Shown one piece after another: positions 13,258 to 25,823 of a DNA stretch of 64,000 bases (within the stretch, counting starts at the first letter, position 1; every line of letters starts with the position of its first letter). Under the pieces are notes generated by a model. That model worked only from the letters and a program-made list of their open reading frames with translations, had not been told where the DNA came from and searched no databases. The stretch comes from Stratiolaelaps scimitus (lineage: Eukaryota > Arthropoda > Arachnida > Mesostigmata > Laelapidae): NCBI GenBank assembly GCA_019614645.1, contig JABWDB010000001.1:15293501-15357500 (forward strand), given 5' to 3'. Made by a program: the position numbers and the translations under genes.

Positions 13258-13300
13258 GCCTGTCAGATAGGGAGACAGCTGGGGGTCAGCTCGAAAAAAA
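13258..13300 (+). repeat. Dispersed repeat, copy 3 (shorter)
   Basis: GCCTGTCAGATAGGGAGACA followed by GCTGGGGGTCAGCTCGAAAA, then A-rich sequence. Same core as copies 1 and 2 with a few changes. Confidence 0.55.
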
Positions 13301-13658
13301 CAACAAAACAAACAACAATATAAAGTATATAATAAATTAAATATAACCTTCCTGATAGAATTAAATATTACAAAGCTAAACGGGCTTTACTTAGCCACCA
13401 CGTAATGAATAAATCGTACTTACAATATTAATATGTTTTTGTAATATACAGATTTTAGTACGGACATCTCTAAATATTAGCCAGCTGAAATCTAAAGTCA
13501 CCCTTTAGTAAATACATCTCCATACAACGTATCAAGTATTCGTATAAGCCTTCCATTGTCCATTCATAGGCTCCCTTCGTCTTCAATACTCCGCTGAATC
13601 GATATACTAATGGGTTGCGTCGACACAGCCACTTCGTCGGCCACCGATTGCGTGAACG

Positions 13659-13673
13659 CCCCCCCCCCCCCCC
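13659..13673. repeat. Poly-C run
   Basis: 15 consecutive C, unusual in an AT-leaning region. Another run of 10 C lies at 61501-61510. Confidence 0.9.
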
Positions 13674-16251
13674 AGATGAAAGCATTCATCTTCCAAGCTC
13701 ACGTGATATCACTGGCTTAGATTTAAAATTGGTTCCATTCGTCGATCGTCCGTAAATCCCCTGACCATCTTCGATGGTCTAAGAACAGCGAAGAAATGAA
13801 ACAAAATACGTCGAGCCTTGAACTATTAACACGTAGAGTGGCGCACGAATGAGAGAGGTTATGCAGCGCCGCGGCGGCTTGGCCCAGTGAGGATTCGCCT
13901 CGCCATGAAGCCAGGTCGGGTCTCATAGTGGCTTCATGTAGACGGCCGACCTTAGGACCGCGTCGCCGTCTGCGTACGAAGTGGGACCTGCTCCGAGGGA
14001 AAGGGAAGCGGAGGGCGGGACTCCTTTCATCGATCCGTTGTTTGGGAAACGCTGGGGAAAACGATCGGGGAGTTGGCGTGGGACAGCCGCACAAACGGGC
14101 CGACGCACTGGAGCCGCCTCGAATTCAGTCGTCTACGACTCCTGTAGAAAGGGGACGCCGCTTTCTTCTTGGACTAGACAGAAATGGTGGCTGGTGGCCG
14201 GAAAAGTTAGACAAGTGGTCAAACATGTGTCGCTAGCATTCACAAAGGTCACTGAAAATGAGCATATATGCCAATGAACAGACGGACACTAAGCGAAGTT
14301 CGGGGTCTTCGAAAACCTGCGCCTATCTCAAAAATAGCCGTGCGCATCGCTGTAGGTAATGCACAGTATAAGATATATATATTTATATATATATCTATAC
14401 TTTAAACTCTCTCTATATATATATAAAGAGTATAAAGGCACGAAACTGATTACCAGACATTTTCGGCTCATATCGTTTCGCGAGGTCATTGCTGAGTTTT
14501 CTGGAAGAGCGAAGGGGAGGGACAGTATTGAAAAGCGGAGATATTGGGCCTCGTAGGTATTTTTGTTTTTTGCGAGCGTTGCTTTTGCTTAACAGGTCGC
14601 TTCGAGTTGCGTAAGATGTGAACTATAGCAAATTTTGACCCTTCATTTACTCAACGACTGCCACATGTATTATAGTTATTATGTCGTGGCTATAACCGCT
14701 TCTATGTACAGGCTAAATGGCTTAACCAGGCCAAAATCCAAAGGGAGATAAACGAACTTTTTGCTATGCTATCTATTTGTATACGATGCGATTGCATGAC
14801 AATTGCAAGCGGTGTACGCGTTTTTGGAAGCGGCTATATATACATATATATGGATGGTATTCGAATTGAAAATCATTGGATGCGGAGACGCACATGGGGA
14901 TTGCGGAAATATATGCAGATGTTGTCTCCAACAAATTTCCGGACTTATCCAAAATGAAGTAGCCGCAGATAAGTGCAAAGCACGATAATCCAGCTGTCTA
15001 ATTAGTGAAATGTTAGTTCTCTTATCATTATCGTTACTTCTTATTCAAATATTGCATAAAAAAATATCTTTTTGTATGTATAAAGTTATCCACAGTAGAC
15101 AGTGGTGTTTTTATTTACTCTCAAAGTTGCAAGCATATCATTTATACGCAGGTATTGCTTCACTAGTGTCGAGTATACTACCAATAAGTGAGGAGGCGAT
15201 TACAATGACTCGTATGGCCTGTGACGGCCCTATAACACGAGAAAGGAATAGTCAGTTCTCGATTTTCCAAAGGGCCCACATTTCATCGTCAGTCAGCGGA
15301 ATCGTAACAACCTTCCTTGCGATCAGATGAGTTACACATTTACCAGATGCTATTTTACCCAAGCACCGTCTCCACTGATCTATTCTGGAGAGCTGAATAC
15401 TAAGGAAAGTACAAATCAGATATATATATATATATATAAGCCACGGCAAACGAATCCCCTTTTTCCTAGCAGTGTTATTATTATTATTATGTTAATGAAA
15501 TCGATGTAACCAAGTGTCCGTCTTAGGTTAGCTTCGTTATGGTTTCCCCTGTAGCCGTTACTAATTTCTCCGTGAAATTCTAACCTTCCCTTATTCTACT
15601 TATCCATGTGAGCGATAATGACAACAAGTAACAAACAGGGAGCACGAGTCTATAACAAATCTTGCGACGACCCCAGTAGAAGCCAAGTTCGCTTTGCAGC
15701 AGCCCATTGACAAACAATAAACTTGTGCAATACCTAGAATCATGACACATCGAGTGTCGTGGCACATGTAAGCGCACTTATAGGCACGTTGAATATGTGA
15801 GCTTGAGATAACGCATACGATTGCCATGTACGTTCCTGCTTCGATTTCTGTCTGTTGAAATGGGAGCAGTTTGCAGCGTCATGCGCCAGATCTATCATCA
15901 AACAGCTCTAAAATACCTTCGAAAATAGCGTTCGCAAAATATAATGTGCGTTTCGGATCTACGTTTTACGGGCTATGAAATACTCCCTGGTCTGATTTGA
16001 CCGATGACTAAAATCTGCTTAAACCTTCAGCATATACTCTCGTATGCATATCTTACTAGATAAGTGTTCAAATGGTGCTCTTTTCTGAATCATAGTTCCC
16101 CGTTGCGTGACATATAAGAGAGCTTATGATTAATGCTTATGACAAATTAGCTTATGACAAATTATGAAATTGCAGCTCCTTTAATAAACCAATAAAGCTT
16201 TACCTTTACCTTTACCCATCAGTTTTTTCCATAGTCACCTTCTGTTTTTGT

Positions 16252-16290
16252 GCTGACTCTCAGCCAACATTTAACATCCACAGAATTGGC
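16252..16290 (+). repeat. Second dispersed motif, copy 1
   Basis: GCTGACTCTCAGCCAACATT and the next bases match 56324-56362 at most positions. Just upstream is a (CCTTTA)-like short tandem, 16199-16217. Confidence 0.4.
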
Positions 16291-16548
16291 ATTTGCTTCA
16301 CAAAATGGACCCCTAAACGCAAATGTGCAACGCTCACCATGCCTCCTAGTTAGCTCGTTCTGACGCCGTTGATCTCAAGAAGGTAATGACCGATCCGCAT
16401 AATGAACCTTGATTTGCTTACGTTTTGCTTTCAGTATCACAGACAGTTCTAGATATAAAAAATAATACCACTAACGTCCCTATTATGTAATAGTATAATG
16501 CGATACATATATGATAAAATGCAATATGATAAAGAACTCCAGAGATTG

Positions 16549-16651
16549 TCCGCGTCTGACAGGATTTGAACCCTGCCACCTGCCTCCGACACCTGCCCCC
16601 CGCAGTCTAGCAGTCCAAGACGCTCATCACTAGACCATCCAGCGGACTTTC
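16549..16651 (-). repeat. tRNA-Ser(GCT)-like sequence, probable SINE head or tRNA pseudogene
   Basis: The minus strand carries an A box (TGGTCTAGTGATG), a GGACTGCTAGAC stretch like a tRNA-Ser GCT anticodon arm with a long variable region, and a near-perfect B box (GGTTCAAATCC) in a T arm. The 5' GTCCGC can pair with GCGGAC, but only several bases past where a tRNA acceptor stem should close, so it is unlikely to be a working tRNA. Confidence 0.5.
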
Positions 16652-16732
16652 TTTCTCTAAGGGTTCTTGCCAGGTACGAGTAAGGTTGACAAAATAAGCA
16701 AAGGTGACCCCGACATGTCCTCATAGTAATAG

Positions 16733-16792
16733 CCAAAGGTTAAGCGCTGAGTCCTGTCAGATCGGGGAACAGCTGAGGGTCCGCTCGAAAAC
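16733..16792 (+). repeat. Dispersed repeat, copy 1
   Basis: About 58 bases centred on CCTGTCAGATCGGGGAACAG CTGAGGGTC. It closely matches the inverted copy at 43446-43507 with only a few differences, and partly matches copies at 13258 and 30055. All end in an A-rich tail after CTCGAAAA, as expected of a short retroposon 3' end. Confidence 0.65.
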
Positions 16793-16868
16793 AAAAAATA
16801 TATGATAAAAAAATCAATATATTCCACAATATCTATCAGAGTTACAAAAACGACAACATAGTACTTAC

Positions 16869-17142
16869 CGTGAGGATTGTTGTCATCCGCTATCGCGTGG
16901 CCACCGCCAAAGGGCGTCGTGCCCGAGTGTTCGTGGTGTCCCGCTTGGGCTGTGGCCACGTCTTCCTCCTCATCTTCATGCTCCTCATCGTCATCTCCGT
17001 CAGCTCCTCGGGACCATTGAAGGTTCGTCATGTCCGCGCCGACGGGACGACCTCGTCCTTCGCCTGCGCCAACAAACGACCTTGACCTCCAACGAGTCAA
17101 ACCACCTTGGATACGGCGCCCTATTGCAATGCTGCTTGTTTT
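16869..17142 (-). CDS. Acidic/histidine-rich candidate exon, probably upstream exon of the LMX1-type gene
   Basis: An open frame ends at a strong donor, CCTCACG|GTAAGTAC, in phase 1. That is exactly what the LIM exon at 10759 needs, since it starts with two bases of a codon. The translation has a basic part (RWRSRSF), then GDDDEEHEDEEEDV, then a His/Gly-rich part ending in ADDNNPHG. Codons are GC-rich at third positions, unlike the flanks. The acceptor GTGCACAG| at 17143 is weak; an internal ATG at about 17031 (MTNLQWSRG) could instead be the start. The link to the LIM exon is inferred from phase, strand and order only. LMX1 N-termini are not conserved, so similarity cannot test it. Confidence 0.5.
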
Positions 17143-20100
17143 CTGTGCACGTCAAAAATGGTACGGACTGACCCGGAGAGATACAATGGGAATAGCGAAG
17201 ATCTTTTTTGTGTTGTCGCCGTTAAGATTCCGTTTGGACCGTAGAACCGCGCTTCTCAAATTGGTTGCTCGATCGAAAGGTTTCTCCAAATGGTGTTGCA
17301 GTTACTTGCGATTCGTTGGTAACTGCGCAATGCGAATTAAGACGCACGCAGGGGATCACGCGATTGGTCACTTTCGTACCGGTCTTGAAAACACAACCAC
17401 CGTATCTTACGTGTTGGCTGAATATGATGGCATCGCCATCGACGAGATGGGTCCAATCGCATTCAACAGGACAGATGGCAACGGTTGATCAGTCGGGATC
17501 ACCTCCTGAAAGAAATGGCGAATGGATCAATTGTCGGTTCAGTTGGATTTCTGTACTTGCCAAATTGCAATTGAAGTCGAATTTCGAAGAATCAATATTC
17601 GAACTCCAACTTTACAGGCAAGGCACATTACGTTTGTTTTCTGAATTTCTGAAGCATATTTGTTCACGATAACCAGTATCGCTATGCTGTATATGAAAAA
17701 TAATCGATAGATAACAACTCTCAAGACGAAACCTTTAAGCTATTCACCGTATACAGAGCATAACTCGCCACTATATTCTCCCACAGCGACCCTTGTTATC
17801 TTTAGAGTTGAATCGGATGCAATGTTGGTTATTACTGACGTTTTTCTATTTTTGAATTACGACATCTGTTAAAACAATGGGACTATTTGTACAGTTTGCC
17901 GATTTAGCAAAATCCAAAAAGTCCGTCCAAACTATCCTCTAACCAGTTCTCACCACACGATCTGTGCCTTAAAGTACTTAAGTTCCATACACATAATTTA
18001 ATGAATAGACGAATCGACAGGACGTAGATATATAATGATACATACAATATACAATACATCTAGTAACGCCTAAGGGCGGACGCTTCCTCCATCCGAACAA
18101 AGCAAGGTGATCGAGCAGTACATAGTTGTCCAGAGAGGCCCTTATTAACTCCGTAATGGCACATTTAGTGCTCATATTGTTGCGTTGGCAAAAAGGCAGG
18201 AAAATGCGTTGACAACGTTTTAAAAAATGTTATGTTTAAATACGTGGCTGGTGCGGAGAGGGTGCGACCAGCACTGAGAGACACCAGCCAGGATATTTTA
18301 CAGCGTAAGTGCTAACCGCCGGAAATGGCAGTGGCAACGGGTGAGTCTACAGCTTCTTCAGGCCGATTTTCCGCGAATTGCTACAAAGTAAAAGTCTATG
18401 GAGCAATAATCTACCCAGGCAATTCAGTTACATTGAAACGAACTTCGCGAAGGGATACAAGTGTTACCTAAACTAGGCACGTTGTTTATAATATGCTTAG
18501 TTTAGGCACGTTGTCAACTTATAGTGTGCGCGCTATTTTCCCCTTTCACGGCCATTGTCGTGAACATCACTATGATTCTTCTAAAACCTTCCTGCGTTTC
18601 TGATCAACTACAAGTCTGCTTTTCCCAGATTTCCACCCCAACGTGTTCTCACCCAGATAATCAAAATCACCACGCAAAAACTGTGAACCAATCAACTATC
18701 TAATGATGAAGAATTAGGCATATGAAAATGGTATCAATTTTGAAATCAGTGATGCAGACGACGTAAATAGAATCGTATAGAAACAGCGGGCACTGGTGCA
18801 TATGTTTGGGCTTGTATCGACAAATTTATGCCGAGAACTCAATGCTGGGGACTGCTGGAAAAACTAAATCAATATAAATACCACTGTGATTGTGCAAGAG
18901 AAACCATTGAGGACTGCGATTATTGTCACGACCTTGAGTTTGAGCACGATTAAACGAGTGCATGTTTAAATTATCCGTTTTCTTTAATGTCTTTAATGTC
19001 GTTGATAATATTCATTATTTCGCTGCGCTGTACAATACACCAGTCGCATGGGGGGTCGATCACCTTTGAAGAACAAGCGTAAGATAATTTGAATTATACT
19101 AATAGTGCTAGCATCATTTATAATGTATATATAAACCTGAAAATAATGCTTGCCAGTATGCGACAACACCATCGATATATGGTAGCTGCAGTAATATCGA
19201 GGAACGTGTGAACCACTATTTACCTCTGTAATGGAGAACGCGAATATAACAATAAAGCCGTTAAAAAGGTCTTAACTCGAATACTGTTGAATTGTTGAGA
19301 TTGACCTAAGTTCAGCTGGTACAATTATAGTTTGCAGCAAGAATTTTCTATTGATGTTTGACCGTGGAATGCAACTGCTTCTCATATTAGAATCAAGATA
19401 ACCGGCTATAATACTGCTATTAATGTACGTACTGCGATGAACGATTGCACCGCAAATGTAGCTATTTTCGTAACCATAAGTGAAAAAATATATATATATA
19501 TATAAACATTGTTTAAATTTAGGCTATATTTTGTACATGAAGTCACTATGACGCTCATTTTGTATGTTGAGCTTGGGATTAAAATTTCAATGAACGTTTT
19601 TGACGGGAGTATCATATATACCAAAAATTGTGCACTATACTTTCAGTTTACAATGGTGCCGATCTTGACCTTACGACAAGGATCGCTTGACCATGCTCTG
19701 AAATCACTACTGCATATCCAGTAGTTGAACGTAAATGACCGATAAGTATTGCTCGGCGCCATATGTGTTGTCTCTTGAATGAACCAAGGACGTCATTATG
19801 CGTTTGTTGCCATACTTATTTTAGGCTTCCCAAAATTGATCCACCACACACAGTGGTACGGTGCATCGTAAGGATTATCTCCTCTATGAACTAGCGTTAA
19901 GCCTATTCTCAAGCTTCTTGTAACAGATTTTATAATCACGAATGCGTTTTCCATAACCAGAAATAGAACCTCCGTGTAGGCAAATACGTCGAAGACTTCC
20001 TCGTGCGAAGCTGCCAAGTATCGTCTCCATTGTGCCTTACAAGTGTAGTCTCCAATGCTAAGAGAATATCTAGGTTGTGCAAATGAGCATTGTAAGTACT

Positions 20101-21090
20101 CGTTATTATCGAGGCTATTATCGTGTCGAGAAATTCGTTCGTAGATGATAGTTATTCTCGCAATTTCACAGTCTGAGACGAAAACACAACAGAAATAATA
20201 GACAAGTGTCCATTTTGCGATAAAAAAAAAATGCTGCACCGTCAACGGGTTGCATTCACGTTGTGGATTCTACAGGCTTCCTCAAAGGTACCATTTAGCT
20301 TTCTCAACTGAGAATGCCGAACTACAATCCCCTTGAATTGCTCTCCTGCCACAATTGAATGCCGTTACTCCTACGCAGGCCTATGGGGATTTGTGGGACC
20401 GATGTCCCTTTTGACAGCCGATTCGAACGAACAGCCAGCACACACACGCACACGGCCTACTAGAACCACCACATGGCGCCAGACTTCGCTCACCCAATAC
20501 ACAGCTGTGTCTGAGCTCGTATCTCGACGTTACCCTGGCGGACTTCATTAGATTGACAGAAGCAAGCCGGACTCGGCAAAATCTAGCAAAGACCATCTAA
20601 TGCAGTGTTGATGGTCTTGCTTGTTCAGATGTGAAACTAGACAATCGAAGCTGAGGTTGCAATGGAGAAATTTTAGAAGACAGCTCGGAGCAAAGATTAA
20701 CGCGTCCACCCATTGTTTCCCTCATCGCTACTGGCTTGATAAAATATTTTGTAGCCTAGTAACCTATCCAGGGTAAGTGATCTGCACCAAATGGAAATAC
20801 ATATACTTAATACGAATGTTGTTCGGTAAAAAGCAGTTCACAGTACCTTTCCATAATTGCAAATACAGGACTAAAGCCAGAATATACAGAGAGTGTCCCA
20901 ACTCCATTGGTTATCCCCTGGAAATATATATATATATATATATATATGTCATAGAGTCGCATTCTCCTGTTCTTACCAATTGAAAACGTACGTTCAATCA
21001 TTCGGAAAACATGAAGCTCGTCTATCAACAAATTCTTATCGCCAAAATCACGTAAGAGATAAATTAAGATAAAAAAAAATCTTCTCAGCG
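17143..21090. other. No recognised gene; probable intron of the minus-strand gene
   Basis: AT-rich. One long minus ORF (20245-19796, 149 codons from TTG) has no recognised motif. It includes a poly-A/T run and AT-rich codons, so I treat it as chance. Confidence 0.45.
20923..20947. repeat. (TA)n microsatellite
   Basis: About 12 uninterrupted units. Confidence 0.92.
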
Positions 21091-21095
21091 CTCAC

Positions 21096-21180
21096 CATCT
21101 GTCTGTTCAGGGCCTTCTCCTTGCGCTCGGCAGCTTCATGATCTTCGATCCTGCCGTACAGATTTGACACACACAATTTC
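21096..21180 (-). CDS. Candidate exon with charged helix, minus strand
   Basis: 28 codons end at the donor CAGATG|GTGAGCGC in phase 0, matching the start phase of the next candidate exon at 17142. The translation includes NLYGRIEDHEAAERKEKALN, a charged helix-forming segment with coding-like codon choice. The acceptor GGACTTAG| lacks a good pyrimidine tract. Upstream at about 21244-21239 is another donor-like AAAG|GTGAGT that could close a 5' UTR exon. It may belong to the LMX1-type gene or to a separate gene; I do not recognise the peptide. Confidence 0.38.
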
Positions 21181-21299
21181 CTAAGTCCTTTCACTATATG
21201 TCCACGTCCGTCGTCACTGCTACTGCCGTATCGTTATAACTCACCTTTCAAACACTTAGCACTTTTGCTCTAGCTCGTCGTACGTAATCAATTATATAA

Positions 21300-22910
21300 T
21301 GGTTCGAGTTGGTCATTTGTTGGTCAACCGTTCAACACCCACGAGCTTTCTGTCCGCCTTATATCTTTTGTTAACTTCACCCTCCACCAATTGCAATTAC
21401 AAACGATTCTGTCTTCTAGCCTCGACTAGTAGTAGCTGCACTAGCGGTAACAACTTCTCGGGCCGTGGCGACGGTTCGTTCCTGGGTCACTCGCTCGGCT
21501 CCTCTTCGTTGTTTTCTGCGGTCCGCCTTTCGGCTCCTCCTCACTCTGAGCGCCCCTTCTGTGATTCGCCTTTGGTGCTGGTTTGCTCAGCGGCCCTGCA
21601 GTGCTTACTGCATCCAGCCAACAGCCTGCAGTTCTGGCGGCGTCGGTTCCTACGTGCGGCTAGCGTATGCCTTACACAGCCTCTTCCCACGCAGGCTCAC
21701 ACCCCGCGCCGTGCGCTTTGAGCTTCACTTTGATCTTGTTCCTTCACACGATCGCCTCCTTCAAGCGCCGCCAACCTTCGTCCAGGCGTTGTCGTTCTGC
21801 TCGAAACCTGCAGCGGCGGTGGTAGCGGTGGTGCCGCATCCTCCGATCGTGCGCTGTCCTCATCGCAAGCATCGCAGCAGCGCGCCGACCCCTCTAGCTC
21901 CGCCTTCCAAGGGGTGGAGCTAGGTCCTGGGTCCCGCCTAGAGAGCATCTTTTTTATGCTTAAGCGGGCAGGCGCGCCAGAGAGCAGACGGATGCTGCAC
22001 ACTCGGGGTTGACTGAGACCAGGGCACCCTGCCGTCCTGGGTGGCTGGGCGGCAGGGCACCACCGCGGTGGGTGCCGCCGGGAGTACAGCGACAGATAGT
22101 GAGTGTAGAGAAAAGATGAAAGAGAGAGAGAAAGAGTGTGGTTCAGGAGGAGGGCACAGCCCGCGAGAGGGTGCGATGTAGATGCGCCACTGTGTCGTCG
22201 TCGTTGTCGCCGTCGTCATCGTCACTGAGTGTACGATATGCGCCAATGTGTCTGTGGCCTGAGCGAGCCCCGTGGCGCAAGCCCGGAGCGCAGCGTTGTC
22301 TGAGACCCCATAAGAAAGCCCGTACAACTATGGGTGCGCTGGCTTGGCCTGTGTGCGCATGGCCTGTATACTGGGTGACTTCAGTGCATGGGCCTGTGGC
22401 GGGCAGCGGTGACAGGCTTCAACAGAATGAACGGAGAAGGAAAACCTACCCGTCTCACTCGCAAGGCAGTTCCATAGCCGCATAGGGAAGGGACACTTCG
22501 GGTAACAGTACGTATCATGGAGGTGGTGGTATCTGACAGGAGCAGGTTAGGGGGGATTGCCACGAGATCGCACCAAACATCGGTCTGTTCCTAGTGGGCT
22601 CATTGTGAAACCAAACAAAAAATAACGAAACGAGCCCAAGACACTGATCGCGGTAACGCCGCAGCGAGTGGCCAACCGTCGAGGAGGAGATAAAGAGAGT
22701 GGAGTCAGGCCAGACACACAAATATCTATCAACGGGATAAGGAAAGCGCGGAGGCAAAAAGCGCGTACCGTAACGCTGGGGGTGGCGGGCGGAGTGCGGT
22801 GGTGTTGAAGCAGATATGTAGGCTACGTGTAGTGCAATGTGAATGAACAGAAAAGGGCCATGCTCAACAGGGATTGCGATGTGGGGGAGCCGGGAAGCTA
22901 TGCGACTTGT
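21300..22910. promoter_or_regulatory. GC-rich, CpG-rich block, candidate promoter/5' region of the minus-strand gene
   Basis: This block has many CG dinucleotides and several overlapping open frames on both strands, none recognisable. One minus-strand frame from about 21950 reads MLSRRDPGPSSTPWKAELEG and then an acidic, Cys-containing stretch; it could be a first coding exon. It sits just upstream of the minus-strand candidate exon at 21180. The promoter role is inferred from composition and position only. Confidence 0.3.
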
Positions 22911-23600
22911 CATTAACTAAGGTGATAAGCTGCTTTTGAATAGTCGAATATACTAATCTAATTGCGGGGAAGAAGCTATTAACCTCGAGTTGCGCACTTA
23001 GAGTAAAATGTACACTAAAACTTAAGTGGGAACCGCGTAAAACGTCTGCAGACCTACTGTAAAAAGCACTCTGCCGTAAAAAAAATTTGAATCATTTTTG
23101 CTGAGTAACTTGTCGAGCCCATTGTTCGCGCCCTCGCTGAGGAATATTCTTGACTGACTGCCCGAATTAAATATATAGATATATAAAACGAAAAGGCGAT
23201 GAATAATTTACTTCATATAAAATATGAAGTAGATTCATATTTCATATACAATAAGGTCGGCCTCACAACGAATAGGGGTGCCACGATACACGGGGATATT
23301 GAGCAAAAGCCGCCGATCAAGAGCATTACAAACGGGCTGAAAGTTGGCAGGTGAATGGAAGGCCTCCTCCAAGTACGTCCTCTCAAGAAAGAAGGAGTCC
23401 GAAACGTTAGAAAACAAAGATGTAAGTCAACCCACAGCGGGACTGGAAGACAGAAGACCGCCTACGGCGAATACGGCACGAGTCGGTCCTGGTGGGTCGG
23501 CCTGCCGATCCCTGTAAGCCAGTGCCCAAGGTAATACGCAAGTGGGCCAAGTTATCGAGGGTCGGGGTTTTATGGTTGCGAACATCACAGCACCAAGTAT

Positions 23601-24189
23601 TAGGTTGCCGAAGAAGTTCCCGCCGTTTTTTTCTAAAACCCGGGACAAACGTTCAAAAAGGAAAATAACTCACCTCAATAATTAGTTTGTTACGTAGTTT
23701 CCATCGTTCTTTATTATCCTGTTCCACCTCTCCAGTAAGTGTTCTTATCCGTGTCGCCAGAATTTGGCCGTTTCTCCGTCGAAAAAGTTATTTAACGTGT
23801 GTTTGAGGTCTGGTTCATTCTTCAATGTTTCGCCACGTAAATGGTTAGTCAATGAACGGAAAATGCCGTAATCGGTGCCGTAATGCCGTAATCTGTCGGT
23901 GCAAGGTCCCGAGAATACGGACTATGTCTTTTGGATCCATTTCTTGCTTAGGGAATGCAGTCTGGAGCCACCCACTCCTTCCGCTTCTTAATATTAGCGT
24001 ATAGACACTATTTCTGGTATCCCGTAATAATTCTGTGCAAAGATCTTTCGCAATGAAAGCGTGTTGTTCTGTGACGTGACAGGTACATAGTACAAATGCC
24101 AAACCTATTTGAACCGCGCTCATCGGTGAGCACATGGAGAAGCCAAACGCCAACACTTTGGATGAAACCCCTCGCTGAAAGATGATCAA
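23601..24189 (-). pseudogene. mariner-type transposase relic with one terminal end
   Basis: On the minus strand, SPYSRDLAPTDYG, FRSLTNHLRGETLKNEPDLK and EHLLERWNRIIKNDGNYV are the C-terminal parts of a mariner (DD34D) transposase. It is broken by frameshifts, a stop after FWRHG, a short internal duplication (the segment around GATTACGGCATT) and a deletion of the central part. The element end at 23601 (TAGGTTGCCGAAGAAGTTCC) looks like a mariner terminal repeat next to a TA. No matching end was seen on the other side, so the 5' end is lost. Confidence 0.8.
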
Positions 24190-25372
24190 TAATGGTCTGC
24201 TGGGCGCAATTCCCCCATACGGCCAGTTTGTGTGATGGTTATATTCATGTAATCACTATAGAACGCGGATATATAGCAGTAAGAGACAGTTAGTTAGACA
24301 CGGCCTGTTCGAATGCTAGTATTGCCTGAAAATGAGCATGGTAACTACCCGTCCCCAGAAATAAGATGTTCAAGTTTGAATTTGGGTTGTCCCGGACACG
24401 TTAAAATGCCGAGGCTCCACTTGAATGGCGAACTGAGAAACCAGCGTCAAGTCGATATTGGTTCACACCTCGTTGGTGGCATCAGCGACATAGCCACCAA
24501 AGTGGATCGCGCCTGGAACTTTTCAGATTCTCGGATACCAGAAGTATTGTGACGTCTTAAATATTTTGGGTAGAACCTATAGTTCACACAATTTCCGAGT
24601 TGCTACAAACCGATAATGCCCACTGTTGGAAATTATTAGAACGAACTATAATATACTCTTGCCGATCTGAGTATATATAATTTTCCTAGCATCAGTATTC
24701 GAAAGTTAATACATGGCCATACAAATAATACTAAATTTTGAGTCTTTCGAATTTCGACAAATTTTAGTTATATATGAAAATCTGCTGATAGCATTAAAAA
24801 TCATCTACTTGGATATAATATCATATACTTTTTATATAAATAACTTAACACTATTATAGTACCACAGTTGCTCGAGTTGAGCAAGCCGAACCTAATCGGT
24901 TCTGGGTTTAATCAGTAAGGGGTCTGACTACCAGGCAAATAACTTAGTGTGAGGCCTGGGGTACATGCAGGATTTACCTTTAACCTCTTAACAGAAAAAA
25001 AGCAAGCCTAATCTTATGTACCCATTTATTTTTACTGGCAGTTCGATCATTGCTTGATAAACGGAGAAAGGCAGAATAAAATTGGCAGAAAAAGAGACGA
25101 CAAAATTTAATATTTCCATGAAACTTCTATTTTATATTATATCCCAGGTTGGCACGGCATAATTCTGAGCAATGCTTACAATTCAGGACCAATAAACTTC
25201 CATCCGCATTGGCTTCACAACCGATCAATCCTCTTCATAGACGCACTCGCGCGTTTCGCACGTGTCACAGCTTCTTTTATTTGACAACTTCTTATACATT
25301 ATTGTGCATTGCACTGATAGTGTGTTAATGATATTATAGTATCCAAGATACATCAGTATCTCGCTACATGTC

Positions 25373-25403
<31 letters not shown>

Positions 25404-25823
25404 GTGTGTGTGTATGCGGGCCATAGTTTTCCTGGCTCTTCGAGAAACAAGAGTTCCCCATTTCTAGTGAGGTTTGTATTTTTCGTATCTCGCAGGCGCT
25501 CCTTGGCTGCTAAATCACTTAAACTGTAAACGATCCGAGGTCCCTTAGCATTGCTATTGTTGTAGATCGCATGCATCGGCAAATCCTTAGCGACGAATAA
25601 TCACTAAAATGAAATAGTAAACGAATGAAAGAATAATTAACGTGACACTATATATAGACTGAATCCGGCTTCCAGCCTGTGTGTCACACCCGTATCTTTA
25701 GACCTTGACACTAGGGAAGCCACGACCGAGCCAACTAACAACATGATGGTCAATTCGATGGGGAACATCAAGGCTCTGCCACAAGTGCCTGATGTAAGGC
25801 CGACGTTTGCCTTCAGGGTCAGT
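24190..25823. other. Between mariner relic and Argonaute stop
   Basis: AT-rich. Holds the Argonaute 3' UTR (possible AATAAA at 25281-25276 on the minus strand) and a compound microsatellite. Nothing else seen. Confidence 0.5.
25373..25412. repeat. Compound (TA)n(TG)n microsatellite
   Basis: About 14 TA units pass directly into six TG units, downstream of the Argonaute stop. Confidence 0.94.

Larger units (their letters stand above)
12720..16548. other. No recognised gene; probable intron of the minus-strand gene
   Basis: AT-rich with microsatellites, the copy-3 dispersed repeat and a GC-rich island at 13.85-14.25 kb. A plus-strand frame in that island contains PFIDPLFGKRWGKRSG. No homologous protein recognised. 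Confidence 0.45.

Noticed and set aside
19796..20245. 149-codon minus-strand ORF
   Set aside because: Starts with TTG in a poly-A/T run, AT-rich codons, no recognised motif and no convincing splice context.
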